A stretch of 64,000 nucleotides of DNA from Actinacidiphila cocklensis. Lineage in GTDB: Bacteria > Actinomycetota > Actinomycetes > Streptomycetales > Streptomycetaceae. The notes beneath the pieces were generated by a model. It ran no database searches. It worked only from the letters and a program-made list of their open reading frames with translations, and had not been told where the DNA came from. The position numbers and the translations under genes were made by a program. The stretch lies in assembly GCF_907177275.1 (NCBI RefSeq), contig NZ_CAJSLV010000092.1, positions 1 through 64,000 of the forward strand, written 5' to 3'. This document shows positions 1 through 8,213 of this stretch, one piece after another; within the stretch, counting starts at the first letter, position 1, and every line of letters begins with the position of its first letter.

Positions 1-1623
1 CTTGCCGCCGGCCTGCTCGCGCTTGATGAGGGCCATCTTGTCCTCGGGGGTGGCCTCGGCGAGGAAGTCGTCGACGCCTGCCTCCTCCGCGATGGCCTTC
101 GCGGTCAGCGGGTTGTCACCGGTGATCATCACCGTGCGGATGCCCATCCGGCGCAGCTCGTCGAACCGCTCCCGCATACCGGCCTTGACGACGTCCTTCA
201 GGTGGATGACGCCGAGCACGGTCGCCGTGGTGGTCCCGCCCCGGTGCACGACCTCGCCGACGACCAGCGGGGTGCCGCCGCCCGCGGCGATCGCGTCGGT
301 CATCGGGCCGACGTCCTGGGTGGGGTGGCCGCCGTTGTCCCTGATCCAGTGCATGACCGCGGAGGCGGCGCCCTTGCGCAGCTCCCGCCGGTCGCCGTCC
401 TCGGTCAGGGTGACGCCGCTCATCCGGCTCTGCGCGGTGAAGGGCACGAACTCGGCCTGGCTGCCCAGCTCCCGGCCGCGCAGCCCGTACTTCTCCTTGG
501 CCAGCACCACGATGGAGCGGCCCTCGGGGGTCTCGTCGGACAGCGAGGAAAGCTGGGCTGCGTCGGCGAGTTCGTCGAGGGTGACCTTGCCGACCGGCAG
601 GAACTCGGCGGCCTGGCGGTTGCCGAGGGTGATGGTGCCGGTCTTGTCGAGCAGCAGGGTGTTGACGTCGCCGGCCGCCTCGACCGCGCGGCCGGACATG
701 GCAAGGACGTTGCGCTGCACGAGGCGGTCCATGCCGGCGATGCCGATCGCGGACAGCAGCGCGCCGATCGTGGTCGGTATCAGCGCGACCACGAGGGCGA
801 CCAGGACGACGATGGACTGCTCGGCGCCCGCGTAGATGGCCATGGGCTGCAGGGTGACGACGGCCAGCAGGAAGACGATGGTCAGCGAGGCGAGCAGGAT
901 GTTCAGCGCGATCTCGTTGGGGGTCTTCTGCCGGGAGGCGCCTTCGACCAGGGCGATCATCCGGTCGATGAACGTCTCGCCCGGCTTGGAGGTGATCTTG
1001 ACGACGATCCGGTCGGACAGCACCCTCGTACCGCCGGTGACCGCCGAGCGGTCACCGCCGGACTCGCGGATGACCGGCGCGGACTCGCCGGTGATCGCCG
1101 ACTCGTCGACCGAGGCGATGCCCTCGACGACGTCGCCGTCGCCGGGGACGATCTGCCCGGCCTCGACCACGACGTGGTCGCCGAGCTTGAGGCCCGCGGC
1201 GGGTACGGACTCCTCGCGCACGGAACCTGTCGTGCCCGGCCGCCAGTCGACCAGGCGGCGTGCGACGGTCTCGGTCCTGGTCTTGCGCAGCGTCTCGGCC
1301 TGCGCCTTGCCGCGGCCTTCCGCGACGGCCTCGGCGAGGTTGGCGAACACGACGGTCAGCCACAGCCACACGGTGATGACCCAGGCGAAGACGCTGGGGT
1401 CCTTGATCGCGAAGACGGTGGTGAGGACGGCGCCGGCCTCGACGACGAACATGACCGGGTTCTTGGCCATGACCCGCGGGTCGAGCTTCCTGACCGCCTC
1501 GGGGAAGGAGGTGAGCAGCTGTTTCGGGTCGAGCAGCCCGCCGGAGACGCGGTGCGGTTCCGGGTGGCGGGCGGCTTCGCCGCCGGACGGGACCGGCTGC
1601 GGCCGGTCGGTGGTCAGGGACAT
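1..1623 (-). CDS. kdpB: Potassium-transporting P-type ATPase subunit KdpB (3' end beyond window)
   Basis: KdpB is the catalytic P-type ATPase subunit of the high-affinity KdpFABC potassium pump in the cytoplasmic membrane. The minus-strand reading frame starts with ATG at 1623 and runs open through base 1, giving 541 residues; the family is usually about 680-700, so the C-terminus lies outside. Visible are the TGES actuator motif, the phosphorylation motif DKTGT with the acceptor Asp at residue 326, and a TGDNPLTA hinge motif. The start overlaps the kdpA stop by one base (TGATG), indicating translational coupling. kdpC, and kdpD/kdpE if present, would lie to the left of the window. The identification is secure. 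Confidence 0.97.
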   Translation of the reverse strand, partial: MSLTTDRPQPVPSGGEAARHPEPHRVSGGLLDPKQLLTSFPEAVRKLDPRVMAKNPVMFVVEAGAVLTTVFAIKDPSVFAWVITVWLWLTVVFANLAEAVAEGRGKAQAETLRKTRTETVARRLVDWRPGTTGSVREESVPAAGLKLGDHVVVEAGQIVPGDGDVVEGIASVDESAITGESAPVIRESGGDRSAVTGGTRVLSDRIVVKITSKPGETFIDRMIALVEGASRQKTPNEIALNILLASLTIVFLLAVVTLQPMAIYAGAEQSIVVLVALVVALIPTTIGALLSAIGIAGMDRLVQRNVLAMSGRAVEAAGDVNTLLLDKTGTITLGNRQAAEFLPVGKVTLDELADAAQLSSLSDETPEGRSIVVLAKEKYGLRGRELGSQAEFVPFTAQSRMSGVTLTEDGDRRELRKGAASAVMHWIRDNGGHPTQDVGPMTDAIAAGGGTPLVVGEVVHRGGTTTATVLGVIHLKDVVKAGMRERFDELRRMGIRTVMITGDNPLTAKAIAEEAGVDDFLAEATPEDKMALIKREQAGGK

Positions 1624-3287
1624 CAGTGCAGACCTTCCGCGAGCGGACCCAGCGCGAGGGCCGGGAAGTAGGTGAGGCCGACGACGATCACGATGACGCC
1701 GGTGAGCAGGCCGACGAACTGCGGCCGGTGGGTGGGCAGGGTGCCCGCGGTGACCGGGACCGGCTGCTGCCTGGCCAGGGAGCCGGCCAGCGCCAGGACG
1801 AAGATCATCGGGAGGAAGCGGCCGAACAGCATCGCCAGGCCCAGCGCGGTGTTGTACCAGTGGGTGTTGACGCCGATGCCGGCGAACGCGGAGCCGTTGT
1901 TGTTGGCGGCGGAGGTGAAGGCGTAGAGGACTTCGGAGAAGCCGTGCGGCCCGGAGTTGAGCATCGAGGCGCGCTCGCCCTTGAGCGACATCGCCGCTCC
2001 GGTGCCGATCAGCACGACCGCGGGGGTGGCCAGGATGTAGAGGGAGGCGAACTTCATCTCGCGCGCACCGAGCTTCTTGCCCAGGTACTCCGGGGTGCGG
2101 CCGACCATCAGGCCGGCGACGAACACCGCGATGATCGCCAGGACCAGGATGCCGTAGAGGCCCGAGCCGGTGCCGCCGGGCGCGATCTCGCCGAGCATCA
2201 TGTTGAAGATCGTCATCCCGCCGCCGCCGGGCGAGAACGAGTCGTGGAAGGAGTTCACCGCGCCGGTCGAGGTCAGCGTCGTGGACGCGGCGAACAGCGC
2301 CGAGGCCCAGATCCCGAAGCGCTGCTCCTTGCCCTCCAGCATCCCGCCCGCCGCATGACCGGCACTGCTGCTGACGCTGTGCAGCTCGTTGACGGTGATC
2401 AGGGCGACCGAGGCGGCCCAGATCAGGCCCATCACGGCCAGGATCGCGTAGCCCTGCCGGTGGTCGCCGACCATCTTTCCGAAGGTCCGCGGCAGCGAGA
2501 AGGAGATCACCAGCAGCAGGTAGATCTCCAGGATGTTCGTGAACCCGTTGGGGTTCTCGAAGGGGTGCGCGGAGTTGGCGTTGTAGAAGCCGCCGCCGTT
2601 GGTGCCCAGCTCCTTGATGGCCTCCTGCGAGGCGACCGGGCCGCCGGTCAGCGACTGCTTGTCACCGACCAGGGTGCTGATCTCGTGGATGCCGTGGAAG
2701 TTCTGGATCGCACCGGCGGCGACGAGCACGATCGCGAAGACGAACGCCAGCGGCACCAGCAGCCGCACCACGATCCGGGTCAGGTCCACCCAGAAGTTCC
2801 CGACCCGGTCGGTGCGCTTGCGCGTGAACCCGCGGATCAGGGCCGCCACCACTGCGATACCCACCGCCGCGGAGACGAAGTTCTGCACCGCCAGGCCGGC
2901 CATCTGGACCAGGTGGCCCATCGTCGACTCGCCCGAGTACGACTGCCAGTTGGTGTTGGTGACGAAGGAGGCCGCGGTGTTGAAGGCCTGGTCCGCCTTG
3001 ACGGGGGCGAAGCCCAGGGAGAGCAGCAGGTGGTTCTGCAGCCGCTGGAAGCCGTAGAGGAAGAGGACCGAGACGACCGAGAAGGCCAGGACGCTGCGCA
3101 GGTAGACCGGCCAGCGCTGGTCGGCTTCCGCGTCGACGCCGCCGAGCCGGTACAGGCCCTTCTCCACCGCGAGGTGCTTGGTCGTGGTGAGGATGCGGGC
3201 CATGTAGTCGCCCAGCGGGCGGTAGGTGGCGGCCAGGGCCGCGATCAGCACGGTGATCTGGAGCCAGCCCGCGAGAGTGCCGTTCAC
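1623..3287 (-). CDS. kdpA: Potassium-transporting ATPase potassium-binding subunit KdpA
   Basis: KdpA is the ten-helix K+-selective channel-like subunit of the Kdp pump. The protein has 554 residues, normal for the family. It shows the four selectivity-filter loops typical of KdpA (TNTNWQSYSGE, NGGGFYNANSAHPFENP, TSTGAVNSFHDSF and NNNGSAFAG). The GTG start at 3287 was chosen because it gives the family N-terminus (V)NGTLAGWLQI and overlaps the kdpF stop codon by one base (TAGTG); the upstream extension of the open frame has no KdpA character. It sits between kdpF and kdpB in a tightly coupled operon. Confidence 0.97.
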   Translation of the reverse strand: MNGTLAGWLQITVLIAALAATYRPLGDYMARILTTTKHLAVEKGLYRLGGVDAEADQRWPVYLRSVLAFSVVSVLFLYGFQRLQNHLLLSLGFAPVKADQAFNTAASFVTNTNWQSYSGESTMGHLVQMAGLAVQNFVSAAVGIAVVAALIRGFTRKRTDRVGNFWVDLTRIVVRLLVPLAFVFAIVLVAAGAIQNFHGIHEISTLVGDKQSLTGGPVASQEAIKELGTNGGGFYNANSAHPFENPNGFTNILEIYLLLVISFSLPRTFGKMVGDHRQGYAILAVMGLIWAASVALITVNELHSVSSSAGHAAGGMLEGKEQRFGIWASALFAASTTLTSTGAVNSFHDSFSPGGGGMTIFNMMLGEIAPGGTGSGLYGILVLAIIAVFVAGLMVGRTPEYLGKKLGAREMKFASLYILATPAVVLIGTGAAMSLKGERASMLNSGPHGFSEVLYAFTSAANNNGSAFAGIGVNTHWYNTALGLAMLFGRFLPMIFVLALAGSLARQQPVPVTAGTLPTHRPQFVGLLTGVIVIVVGLTYFPALALGPLAEGLH

Positions 3288-3376
3288 TAGAACCTCTCGG
3301 GGAAGATCAGGGCCAGCACGAGATAGCCGAGCAGGCAGCAGGCCACGACGAGGCCGACGACGTTCTCCGCGCTCAC
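3287..3376 (-). CDS. kdpF: KdpF small membrane subunit of the Kdp potassium pump
   Basis: This 29-residue single-span membrane peptide starts at GTG 3376. Its hydrophobic core (VVGLVVACCLLGYLVLALIF) followed by the end PERF is characteristic of KdpF, which stabilises the KdpABC complex. The stop codon overlaps the kdpA GTG start, and the start overlaps the stop of the small peptide gene upstream (GTGA). It is too short for ordinary ORF thresholds and was identified from sequence and position. Confidence 0.9.
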   Translation of the reverse strand: MSAENVVGLVVACCLLGYLVLALIFPERF

Positions 3377-3456
3377 AGCTTCTCGACCCCCTTGACCACA
3401 AGCGCGAGCACGGCGAAGACCGCGATCGTCACGGCGATGAACACGAGATCGGACAT
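3373..3456 (-). CDS. 27-residue membrane peptide at the head of the kdp operon
   Basis: An ATG at 3456 opens a 27-codon frame that begins MSDLVFIAVTIAVFAVLALV and ends with KGVEKL. This is one hydrophobic segment followed by a short charged tail. Its TGA overlaps the kdpF GTG by the GTGA arrangement seen throughout this operon, so it is probably translated and coupled. I recall similar unnamed small peptides ahead of kdpF in streptomycetes but cannot check this here. It may be an extra small subunit or assembly factor of the Kdp pump; that role is inference from position only. The Shine-Dalgarno sequence is weak. Confidence 0.7.
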   Translation of the reverse strand: MSDLVFIAVTIAVFAVLALVVKGVEKL

Positions 3457-3671
3457 TTTCGGCGGCACCCCAGGTGGTGATGTGCGGAGCGGGCCAGGTC
3501 CGGCCCCGTTCCATACGGTCACCCCGCACACGCGTGCGGGCGCGTTCGTTAACGCTTCCCTGGCGCGGGAGCCGTGGCCATTGACGTGCCCTTGACGGTT
3601 TGCGGCCGCCGGGGGCGGGCGTACGCTCGGACGTGGTACGAAAGCCGGGCAAAACGGGCGGAGGCGCGACG

Positions 3672-4031
3672 ATGACGAGGTTCGGAACGCGGCGCCTACC
3701 GGTGGCGGACCCGATGGACCCGGTGGAAGACGTCGATCCGGAGGCGGGCCACCGGCGGGCGCTGGTGCTCAGCGAGGTCGCCGCGGAAGGCCCTATCGGG
3801 CTCTTCCGCGTCCTGCGCCGGGCCGCCTCGGGTGACACCGACGCGGCGGGCATACGCGTCTCAGGACTGGTCCGCGCCCTCCCGGGCGTCACGATGCTCG
3901 ACTCCCACGACTTCCTGCTGCGTGCCCACATCCGCGACTCCGACCTCGCGGGCGACCTCACGCCGGGCCAGCGGGTGGCCCTGGTCTCGGTCGTCGACCG
4001 CACCCAGCATTTCGACGAGCCGCGCGCATAG
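3672..4031 (+). CDS. sIHF-like (H2TH-type) nucleic-acid-binding protein, putative
   Basis: This 119-residue protein starts at ATG 3672, preceded by GGAGG nine bases upstream. The middle and C-terminal part (RVSGLVRALPGV, then an AGDLTPGQRVAL stretch) resembles the helix-two-turn-helix region of the actinobacterial integration host factor sIHF, which carries a VSALLESLPGV-type segment. Residues 1-30 are acidic and probably disordered. It stands alone between the divergent kdp operon and an aldo/keto reductase. DNA binding and nucleoid association are inferred from this partial resemblance; the GVGKVRA-like loop of true sIHF is not obvious, so it may be a divergent paralogue. Confidence 0.5.
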   Translation: MTRFGTRRLPVADPMDPVEDVDPEAGHRRALVLSEVAAEGPIGLFRVLRRAASGDTDAAGIRVSGLVRALPGVTMLDSHDFLLRAHIRDSDLAGDLTPGQRVALVSVVDRTQHFDEPRA

Positions 4032-4118
4032 GGCGGCCGGGAGCGGAAATACGAGGGGCGGCGGGGGACGTTGTCTGGTGTTCGTCAGCTCAGTCCGCCT
4101 CCGCGAGGGAGCAACCCC

Positions 4119-5006
4119 GTGTCCGAATCCACCACCGGCCCCGCCGCAGCAGCGGCCCTGGCCTCCGGAAGTTTCCTGCTCGGCGGGGACCTGCCCGTCA
4201 CCCGCCTCGGGTACGGCACGATGCAGCTGACCGGTCCCGGGGTGTGGGGTGACCCCGCGGACCCCGAGGAGGCCCTGCGGGTGCTGCGCCGCACCGCGGA
4301 GCTGGGCATCAACTTCATCGACACCGCCGACGCCTACGGCCCCTTCACCGCGGACCTGCTGCTGCGCAAGGCGCTGCGCCCCTACGCCGACGACCTGGTC
4401 ATCGCCACGAAGGCGGGCTTCGCCCGCACCGGACCCGGGCAGTGGGTGCCGCTCGGGCGGCCGGAGTTCCTGCGCCAGCAGGTCGAGCTGAGCCTGCGCA
4501 ACCTGGGCCTTGAGCGGCTCGACCTGCTCCAGCTGCACCGCATCGACCCGAAGGTGCCGGTCGCCGAGCAGGTCGGCGAGCTGGCCGCGCTGCAGCGCGA
4601 GGGCAAGATCCGGCACATCGGGCTCAGCGAGGTGACCGTCGCCGAGATCGAGGAGGCCGGCGCCACCGCGACCATCGCCTCCGTGCAGAACCGCTTCAAC
4701 CTCGCCGACCGCGCCTCCGAGGACGTCCTGGACTACGCCGAGGCGCACGGCATCGCCTTCATCCCGTGGTTCCCGCTGGCCACCGGCTCCCTCGCGGGAC
4801 CCGACAGCCCGATCGGCCGGATCGCCGCCGACCGCAAGGCCGCGCCCTCCCAGCTGGCCCTGGCGTGGCTGCTGCGCCGCTCCCCCGTCGTGCTGCCGAT
4901 CCCCGGCACCTCCTCGGTGGCCCACCTGGAGGAGAACACCGCGGCCGCGGGCCTGGTGCTCACCGACGAGGAGTTCCAGGCCCTGGAACACGCCACCGCC
5001 GCCTGA
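4119..5006 (+). CDS. Aldo/keto reductase
   Basis: This is a 295-residue NADPH-dependent oxidoreductase of the aldo/keto reductase TIM-barrel superfamily. The GTG at 4119 was chosen for the GAGGGA ribosome-binding site eight bases upstream. The catalytic tetrad is visible: Asp68 and Tyr73 in IDTADAYG, Lys in IATKAGF and His in LQLHRID. The C-terminus has the NADP-binding IPGTSSVAHLEEN. It is paralogous to the YdbC-like protein at 16200-17060. The natural substrate cannot be told from sequence. Transcription ends in a strong hairpin shared with the convergent response regulator. Confidence 0.9.
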   Translation: MSESTTGPAAAAALASGSFLLGGDLPVTRLGYGTMQLTGPGVWGDPADPEEALRVLRRTAELGINFIDTADAYGPFTADLLLRKALRPYADDLVIATKAGFARTGPGQWVPLGRPEFLRQQVELSLRNLGLERLDLLQLHRIDPKVPVAEQVGELAALQREGKIRHIGLSEVTVAEIEEAGATATIASVQNRFNLADRASEDVLDYAEAHGIAFIPWFPLATGSLAGPDSPIGRIAADRKAAPSQLALAWLLRRSPVVLPIPGTSSVAHLEENTAAAGLVLTDEEFQALEHATAA

Positions 5007-5013
5007 CCACCGC

Positions 5014-5052
5014 ACCCCCACACGCCCCCGCAGGCCAGGGGCGTGTGGGGGT
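5014..5052. terminator. Bidirectional hairpin terminator
   Basis: A perfect 15-bp inverted repeat (5014-5028 with 5038-5052, arm ACCCCCACACGCCCC) around a 9-base loop lies between the convergent aldo/keto reductase and response regulator genes. Confidence 0.85.
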
Positions 5053-5136
5053 ACCCCCAGGCGAATCCCTGGAGGCGGAACCGCGCGACCGGCCCGAGCG
5101 GCGCCCGAGACGCGGAGCACCGCGTCGGGCAACCCC

Positions 5137-5838
5137 TCAGAAGTGCGGCGTGCCCCCGGCAGGGGAACTCGCGCCCGGGGTGATCAGGCCGGACTCGTAC
5201 GCCGCCACGACGGCCTGCGCGCGGTCGCGCAACCCGAGCTTCGACAGGATGCGCGTCACGTGCGTCTTGACCGTCGCCTCGCTCACCCCCAGCGCCCGGG
5301 CCAGCTCGGCGTTGCTCAGGCCGCCCGCCAGCAGGCGGAGGACCTCCAGCTCGCGCGGGGTGAGCGCGGCGAGGTCGCGGTGGACGGAGGAGCGGCCGCC
5401 CGTGGCGGAGAACCGCTCGACCAGGCGCCGGGTGATCGCCGGGGCGAGGAGCGCGTCGCCGGCGCGGACCAGGCGCACCGCGGCGACCAGGTACTCCGGC
5501 GTCACGTCCTTGAGCAGGAATCCGCTCGCCCCCGCCGCCAGCGCCGCGTAGACGTAGCGGTCCAGATCGAAGGTCGTGAGGATGACGACCCGCGGCTCGT
5601 CGGGGGTGCGGCCGGTGAGGATGCGGCGGGTCGCTTCGAGGCCGTCGAGGCCCGGCATGCGGATGTCCATGAGCACCAGGTCGGGCCGGGTGCGGCGGAC
5701 CGCCTCGACGGCCTCCTCGCCGTCCGAGGCCTCCGCGACGACCTCGAAGCCCGCGGCGGTGAGGATCATCCGGAAGCCGGTGCGTACCAGGCCCTGGTCG
5801 TCGGCGATGACGACCCGCAGGGGCGGCTGCGCGTTCAT
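5137..5838 (-). CDS. NarL/FixJ-family two-component response regulator
   Basis: This 233-residue protein has an N-terminal receiver domain (acidic pair in IADDQ, phospho-acceptor Asp58 in LVLMDIRMPG, Lys in FLLKD) and a C-terminal LuxR-type helix-turn-helix (LTPRELEVLRLLAGG, then GVSEATVKTHVTRIL) at about residues 165-225. Its ATG at 5838 overlaps the stop of the upstream kinase gene (ATGA), so the two are co-translated. The pair lies divergent from a MacB-like ABC transporter, which is its likely target by analogy with actinobacterial kinase-regulator-transporter modules. Confidence 0.95.
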   Translation of the reverse strand: MNAQPPLRVVIADDQGLVRTGFRMILTAAGFEVVAEASDGEEAVEAVRRTRPDLVLMDIRMPGLDGLEATRRILTGRTPDEPRVVILTTFDLDRYVYAALAAGASGFLLKDVTPEYLVAAVRLVRAGDALLAPAITRRLVERFSATGGRSSVHRDLAALTPRELEVLRLLAGGLSNAELARALGVSEATVKTHVTRILSKLGLRDRAQAVVAAYESGLITPGASSPAGGTPHF

Positions 5839-7223
5839 GCGTCTCCTACCGGTATGACGGCCCGTACCCGGTAGCCGCCGGTGATGCGGCGCCCCGCGTC
5901 GAGGGTGCCGCCGTAGACGGCGAGGCGTTCGCGCAGGCCCATCAGGCCGCGCCCGTTGCCGGAGCCGGCGGTCGGCGAGGGGGTGCCGCCGGTGTCGGCG
6001 ACCTCGATGCGGACCTCGCCCGGCAGGTAGTCGACGCTGATGGTGACGCTGGCCCCCGACGCGTGCTTGACGGTGTTGGTGAGGGCCTCCTGCGCGACCC
6101 GGTAGGCGGCCAGGTCGACGCCCGCGGGCAGCGGGACGGGGGCGCCGGTGACGGCCAGCTCGACCGGGATGCCGGTGCCGCGGACCCGCTCGGCCAGCAC
6201 GCCGACCTGCCCGAGGCCCGGCTGCGGGGCGAGCTCGGCGCTCTCCGCGTCGGCCGGGTCGGACGTCATGGCGAGCAGGCCCATCACATGGCGCAGCTCG
6301 GCCATCGCGGCCCGGCCCGCGGACTCCACCGCGAGCAGCGCCTCCCGGGCCAGCTCCGGCTCCGTGGCCAGCACCGTACGGGCGGCCCCGGCCTGCACGG
6401 TCATCATGCTGACGTTGTGGGTGACGACGTCGTGCAGCTCGCGGGCGATCCTGGCACGCTCCATGTCCACCGCCAGCCGGGTCGCGGCCTCCTTCTCCGC
6501 CTCCATGCTGCGCAGCCGCTGCCGCCAGGTGTGCACGGTGTTCGCGGCGAGCCCGACCGGCACCAGCACCGCGAAGGGCACGAAGCCCGGTGCGATGTCG
6601 GGCACGTTCAGGTCGTGGAAGGTCCCCATCAGCACCCCGCCGACCAGCAGCGCGACCATCGCCAGCCGCCGGTAGGGGCTGTAGAGGGCGGCGCTGTAGG
6701 CGGCGATCAGGCAGGCCACGAAGGTGAAGACGGTCGGGGTGTCCGCCTCGTGCAGCCGCCAGGTGTGCTGCTCGGCGGCGTGGAAGACCAGGGTCGCGGC
6801 CATCACCGACGCGTAGGCCGCGACCGGGTAGCGGCGGCGCAGCGCCAGCGGCAGCGCGGTGAGCGCGGCCAGCGCCAGCAGCCACAGGGGTGCGGAGGTC
6901 AGCGTGCCGTGGTCGGGGGCGACGAGGTAGGGGTATTTGACCGAGCCGGGCCGCGGCACCGGAGGCACCGGCGGAGGGGGCGGCCCCGGCGGTCCCTGCG
7001 GCCCGAAGGGGCCGCCCCTGGCGGGGTCGTCGATCGGGACGTCGCCGCCCGCACCGTGGGCGGTGGCGTAGACGGTGGTCGCGGCGAGGAAGACCGCCAG
7101 CACCACGTCGGCCACCCACGCCCAGCGCGACAGCCGCTGCGGGCCGTCGGGCGCGGGCGGCGCCGGGCGCAGCAGCGGTGCCAGGGCCGCCCTGACCCGG
7201 GCGGCGAAGGGCGGGGTGGTCAC
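5835..7223 (-). CDS. Sensor histidine kinase (HisKA_3 type)
   Basis: This membrane-bound kinase has 462 residues from GTG 7223. It has one N-terminal helix (about residues 36-55), a Pro/Gly-rich stretch (about 68-95), then about five further hydrophobic segments (112-230). The HisKA_3 phosphoacceptor is His264 in ARELHDVVTHN and the HATPase domain carries GSGNGRGLMGLRERL. It phosphorylates the overlapping NarL-type regulator. The start is uncertain because no strong ribosome-binding site is seen; an in-frame ATG at 7259 is an alternative. The intergenic region to the divergent ABC transporter (216 bp) probably carries both promoters. Confidence 0.93.
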   Translation of the reverse strand: MTTPPFAARVRAALAPLLRPAPPAPDGPQRLSRWAWVADVVLAVFLAATTVYATAHGAGGDVPIDDPARGGPFGPQGPPGPPPPPVPPVPRPGSVKYPYLVAPDHGTLTSAPLWLLALAALTALPLALRRRYPVAAYASVMAATLVFHAAEQHTWRLHEADTPTVFTFVACLIAAYSAALYSPYRRLAMVALLVGGVLMGTFHDLNVPDIAPGFVPFAVLVPVGLAANTVHTWRQRLRSMEAEKEAATRLAVDMERARIARELHDVVTHNVSMMTVQAGAARTVLATEPELAREALLAVESAGRAAMAELRHVMGLLAMTSDPADAESAELAPQPGLGQVGVLAERVRGTGIPVELAVTGAPVPLPAGVDLAAYRVAQEALTNTVKHASGASVTISVDYLPGEVRIEVADTGGTPSPTAGSGNGRGLMGLRERLAVYGGTLDAGRRITGGYRVRAVIPVGDA

Positions 7224-7439
7224 CGGCCCAGTGTGCCCAACCGGCGTGACCTGGTACATCCCCCGGTGGGCCGGTGCGGGCCGGGCGGCGTACGACTTGC
7301 GCGTACACCCCTGGGATGACGCCGGTGCCCGTCCGCCCACTGCGGTACCCGGTGTCCACAGGCCGGCCGACGCGGCGCCCGCCGGGCCGACCCTAGCGTC
7401 GGCGTACCGCACGACAGGCCCGATCGGGGGAGGAACCAC

Positions 7440-8213
7440 GTGAGCAGTACCACGAGCGTCATCGACATCCGCGAGGTGCGGAAGAGCTACGACGACGGCC
7501 CGGCCGCGCTCGACGGTCTGTCACTGACCGTCAGGGCGGGCGAGGCCCTGGCCGTGCTCGGCCCCTCCGGCAGCGGCAAGTCGACGCTGCTGAACCTGAT
7601 CGCGGGCCTCGACAAGCCGACCGAGGGCAGCGTCACCGTCGACGGGGTCCGGGTGGACGGCCTCGGCGAGACCGGCTCCGCGCGCTTCCGGCGGGAGCGG
7701 ATCGGCATGGTCTTCCAGTTCTTCAACCTGCTGGACGACCTGACGGTGACCGACAACGTCCTGCTGCCCTCCCAACTGGTCGGCGCCGGGCGGGCGCAGG
7801 CCCGGGCGCGGGCCGCCGAGCTGCTGGAATACCTCGGCATCGCCCGGCACGCCCGTGCCTACCCGGGGCGGCTGTCCGGCGGTGAGCGGCAGCGGGTCGC
7901 GGTCGCGCGGGCGCTGATGAACCGGCCCGCGCTGCTGCTCGCCGACGAGCCGACCGGCGCCCTGGACACCGCCTCGGGCGCCGAGGTCCGCGCGCTGCTC
8001 ACCGAGCTGAACAGCGACGGCCAGACGATCCTGCTGGTCACCCATGACCTGGCGCTGGCCGCGGCGTGCGCGAGCCGCACCATCGAGCTGGTCGACGGGC
8101 GCATCGTCCGCGACACCGGCAGCGGCGGCCGCGCACCGGACCTGCAGAGCGGCACGGCAGGCGGTTCCGCGGCCGGTTCCGCGGCCGGCGGCTCCTCGGC
8201 GGTGGCCCGATGA
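7440..8213 (+). CDS. ABC transporter ATP-binding protein (MacB/LolD type)
   Basis: This 257-residue nucleotide-binding protein starts at GTG 7440 behind a GGGGGAGG ribosome-binding site. Walker A is GPSGSGKST (41-49), the signature LSGGERQRVAVARAL, Walker B LLLADEPTGALD, and the H-loop LLVTHD. The GMVFQFFNLLDDLTV Q-loop is typical of the MacB/LolD group that partners FtsX-type permeases. The last about 30 residues are a low-complexity Gly/Ser/Ala tail. The stop overlaps the permease start (ATGA). The system probably exports or detoxifies a peptide, lipid or antibiotic under the divergent two-component system; the substrate is unknown. Confidence 0.95.
   Translation: MSSTTSVIDIREVRKSYDDGPAALDGLSLTVRAGEALAVLGPSGSGKSTLLNLIAGLDKPTEGSVTVDGVRVDGLGETGSARFRRERIGMVFQFFNLLDDLTVTDNVLLPSQLVGAGRAQARARAAELLEYLGIARHARAYPGRLSGGERQRVAVARALMNRPALLLADEPTGALDTASGAEVRALLTELNSDGQTILLVTHDLALAAACASRTIELVDGRIVRDTGSGGRAPDLQSGTAGGSAAGSAAGGSSAVAR

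Noticed and set aside
202..1671. Long plus-strand frames antisense to kdpB and other genes
   Set aside because: They are shadows caused by high GC and show no protein-family features.
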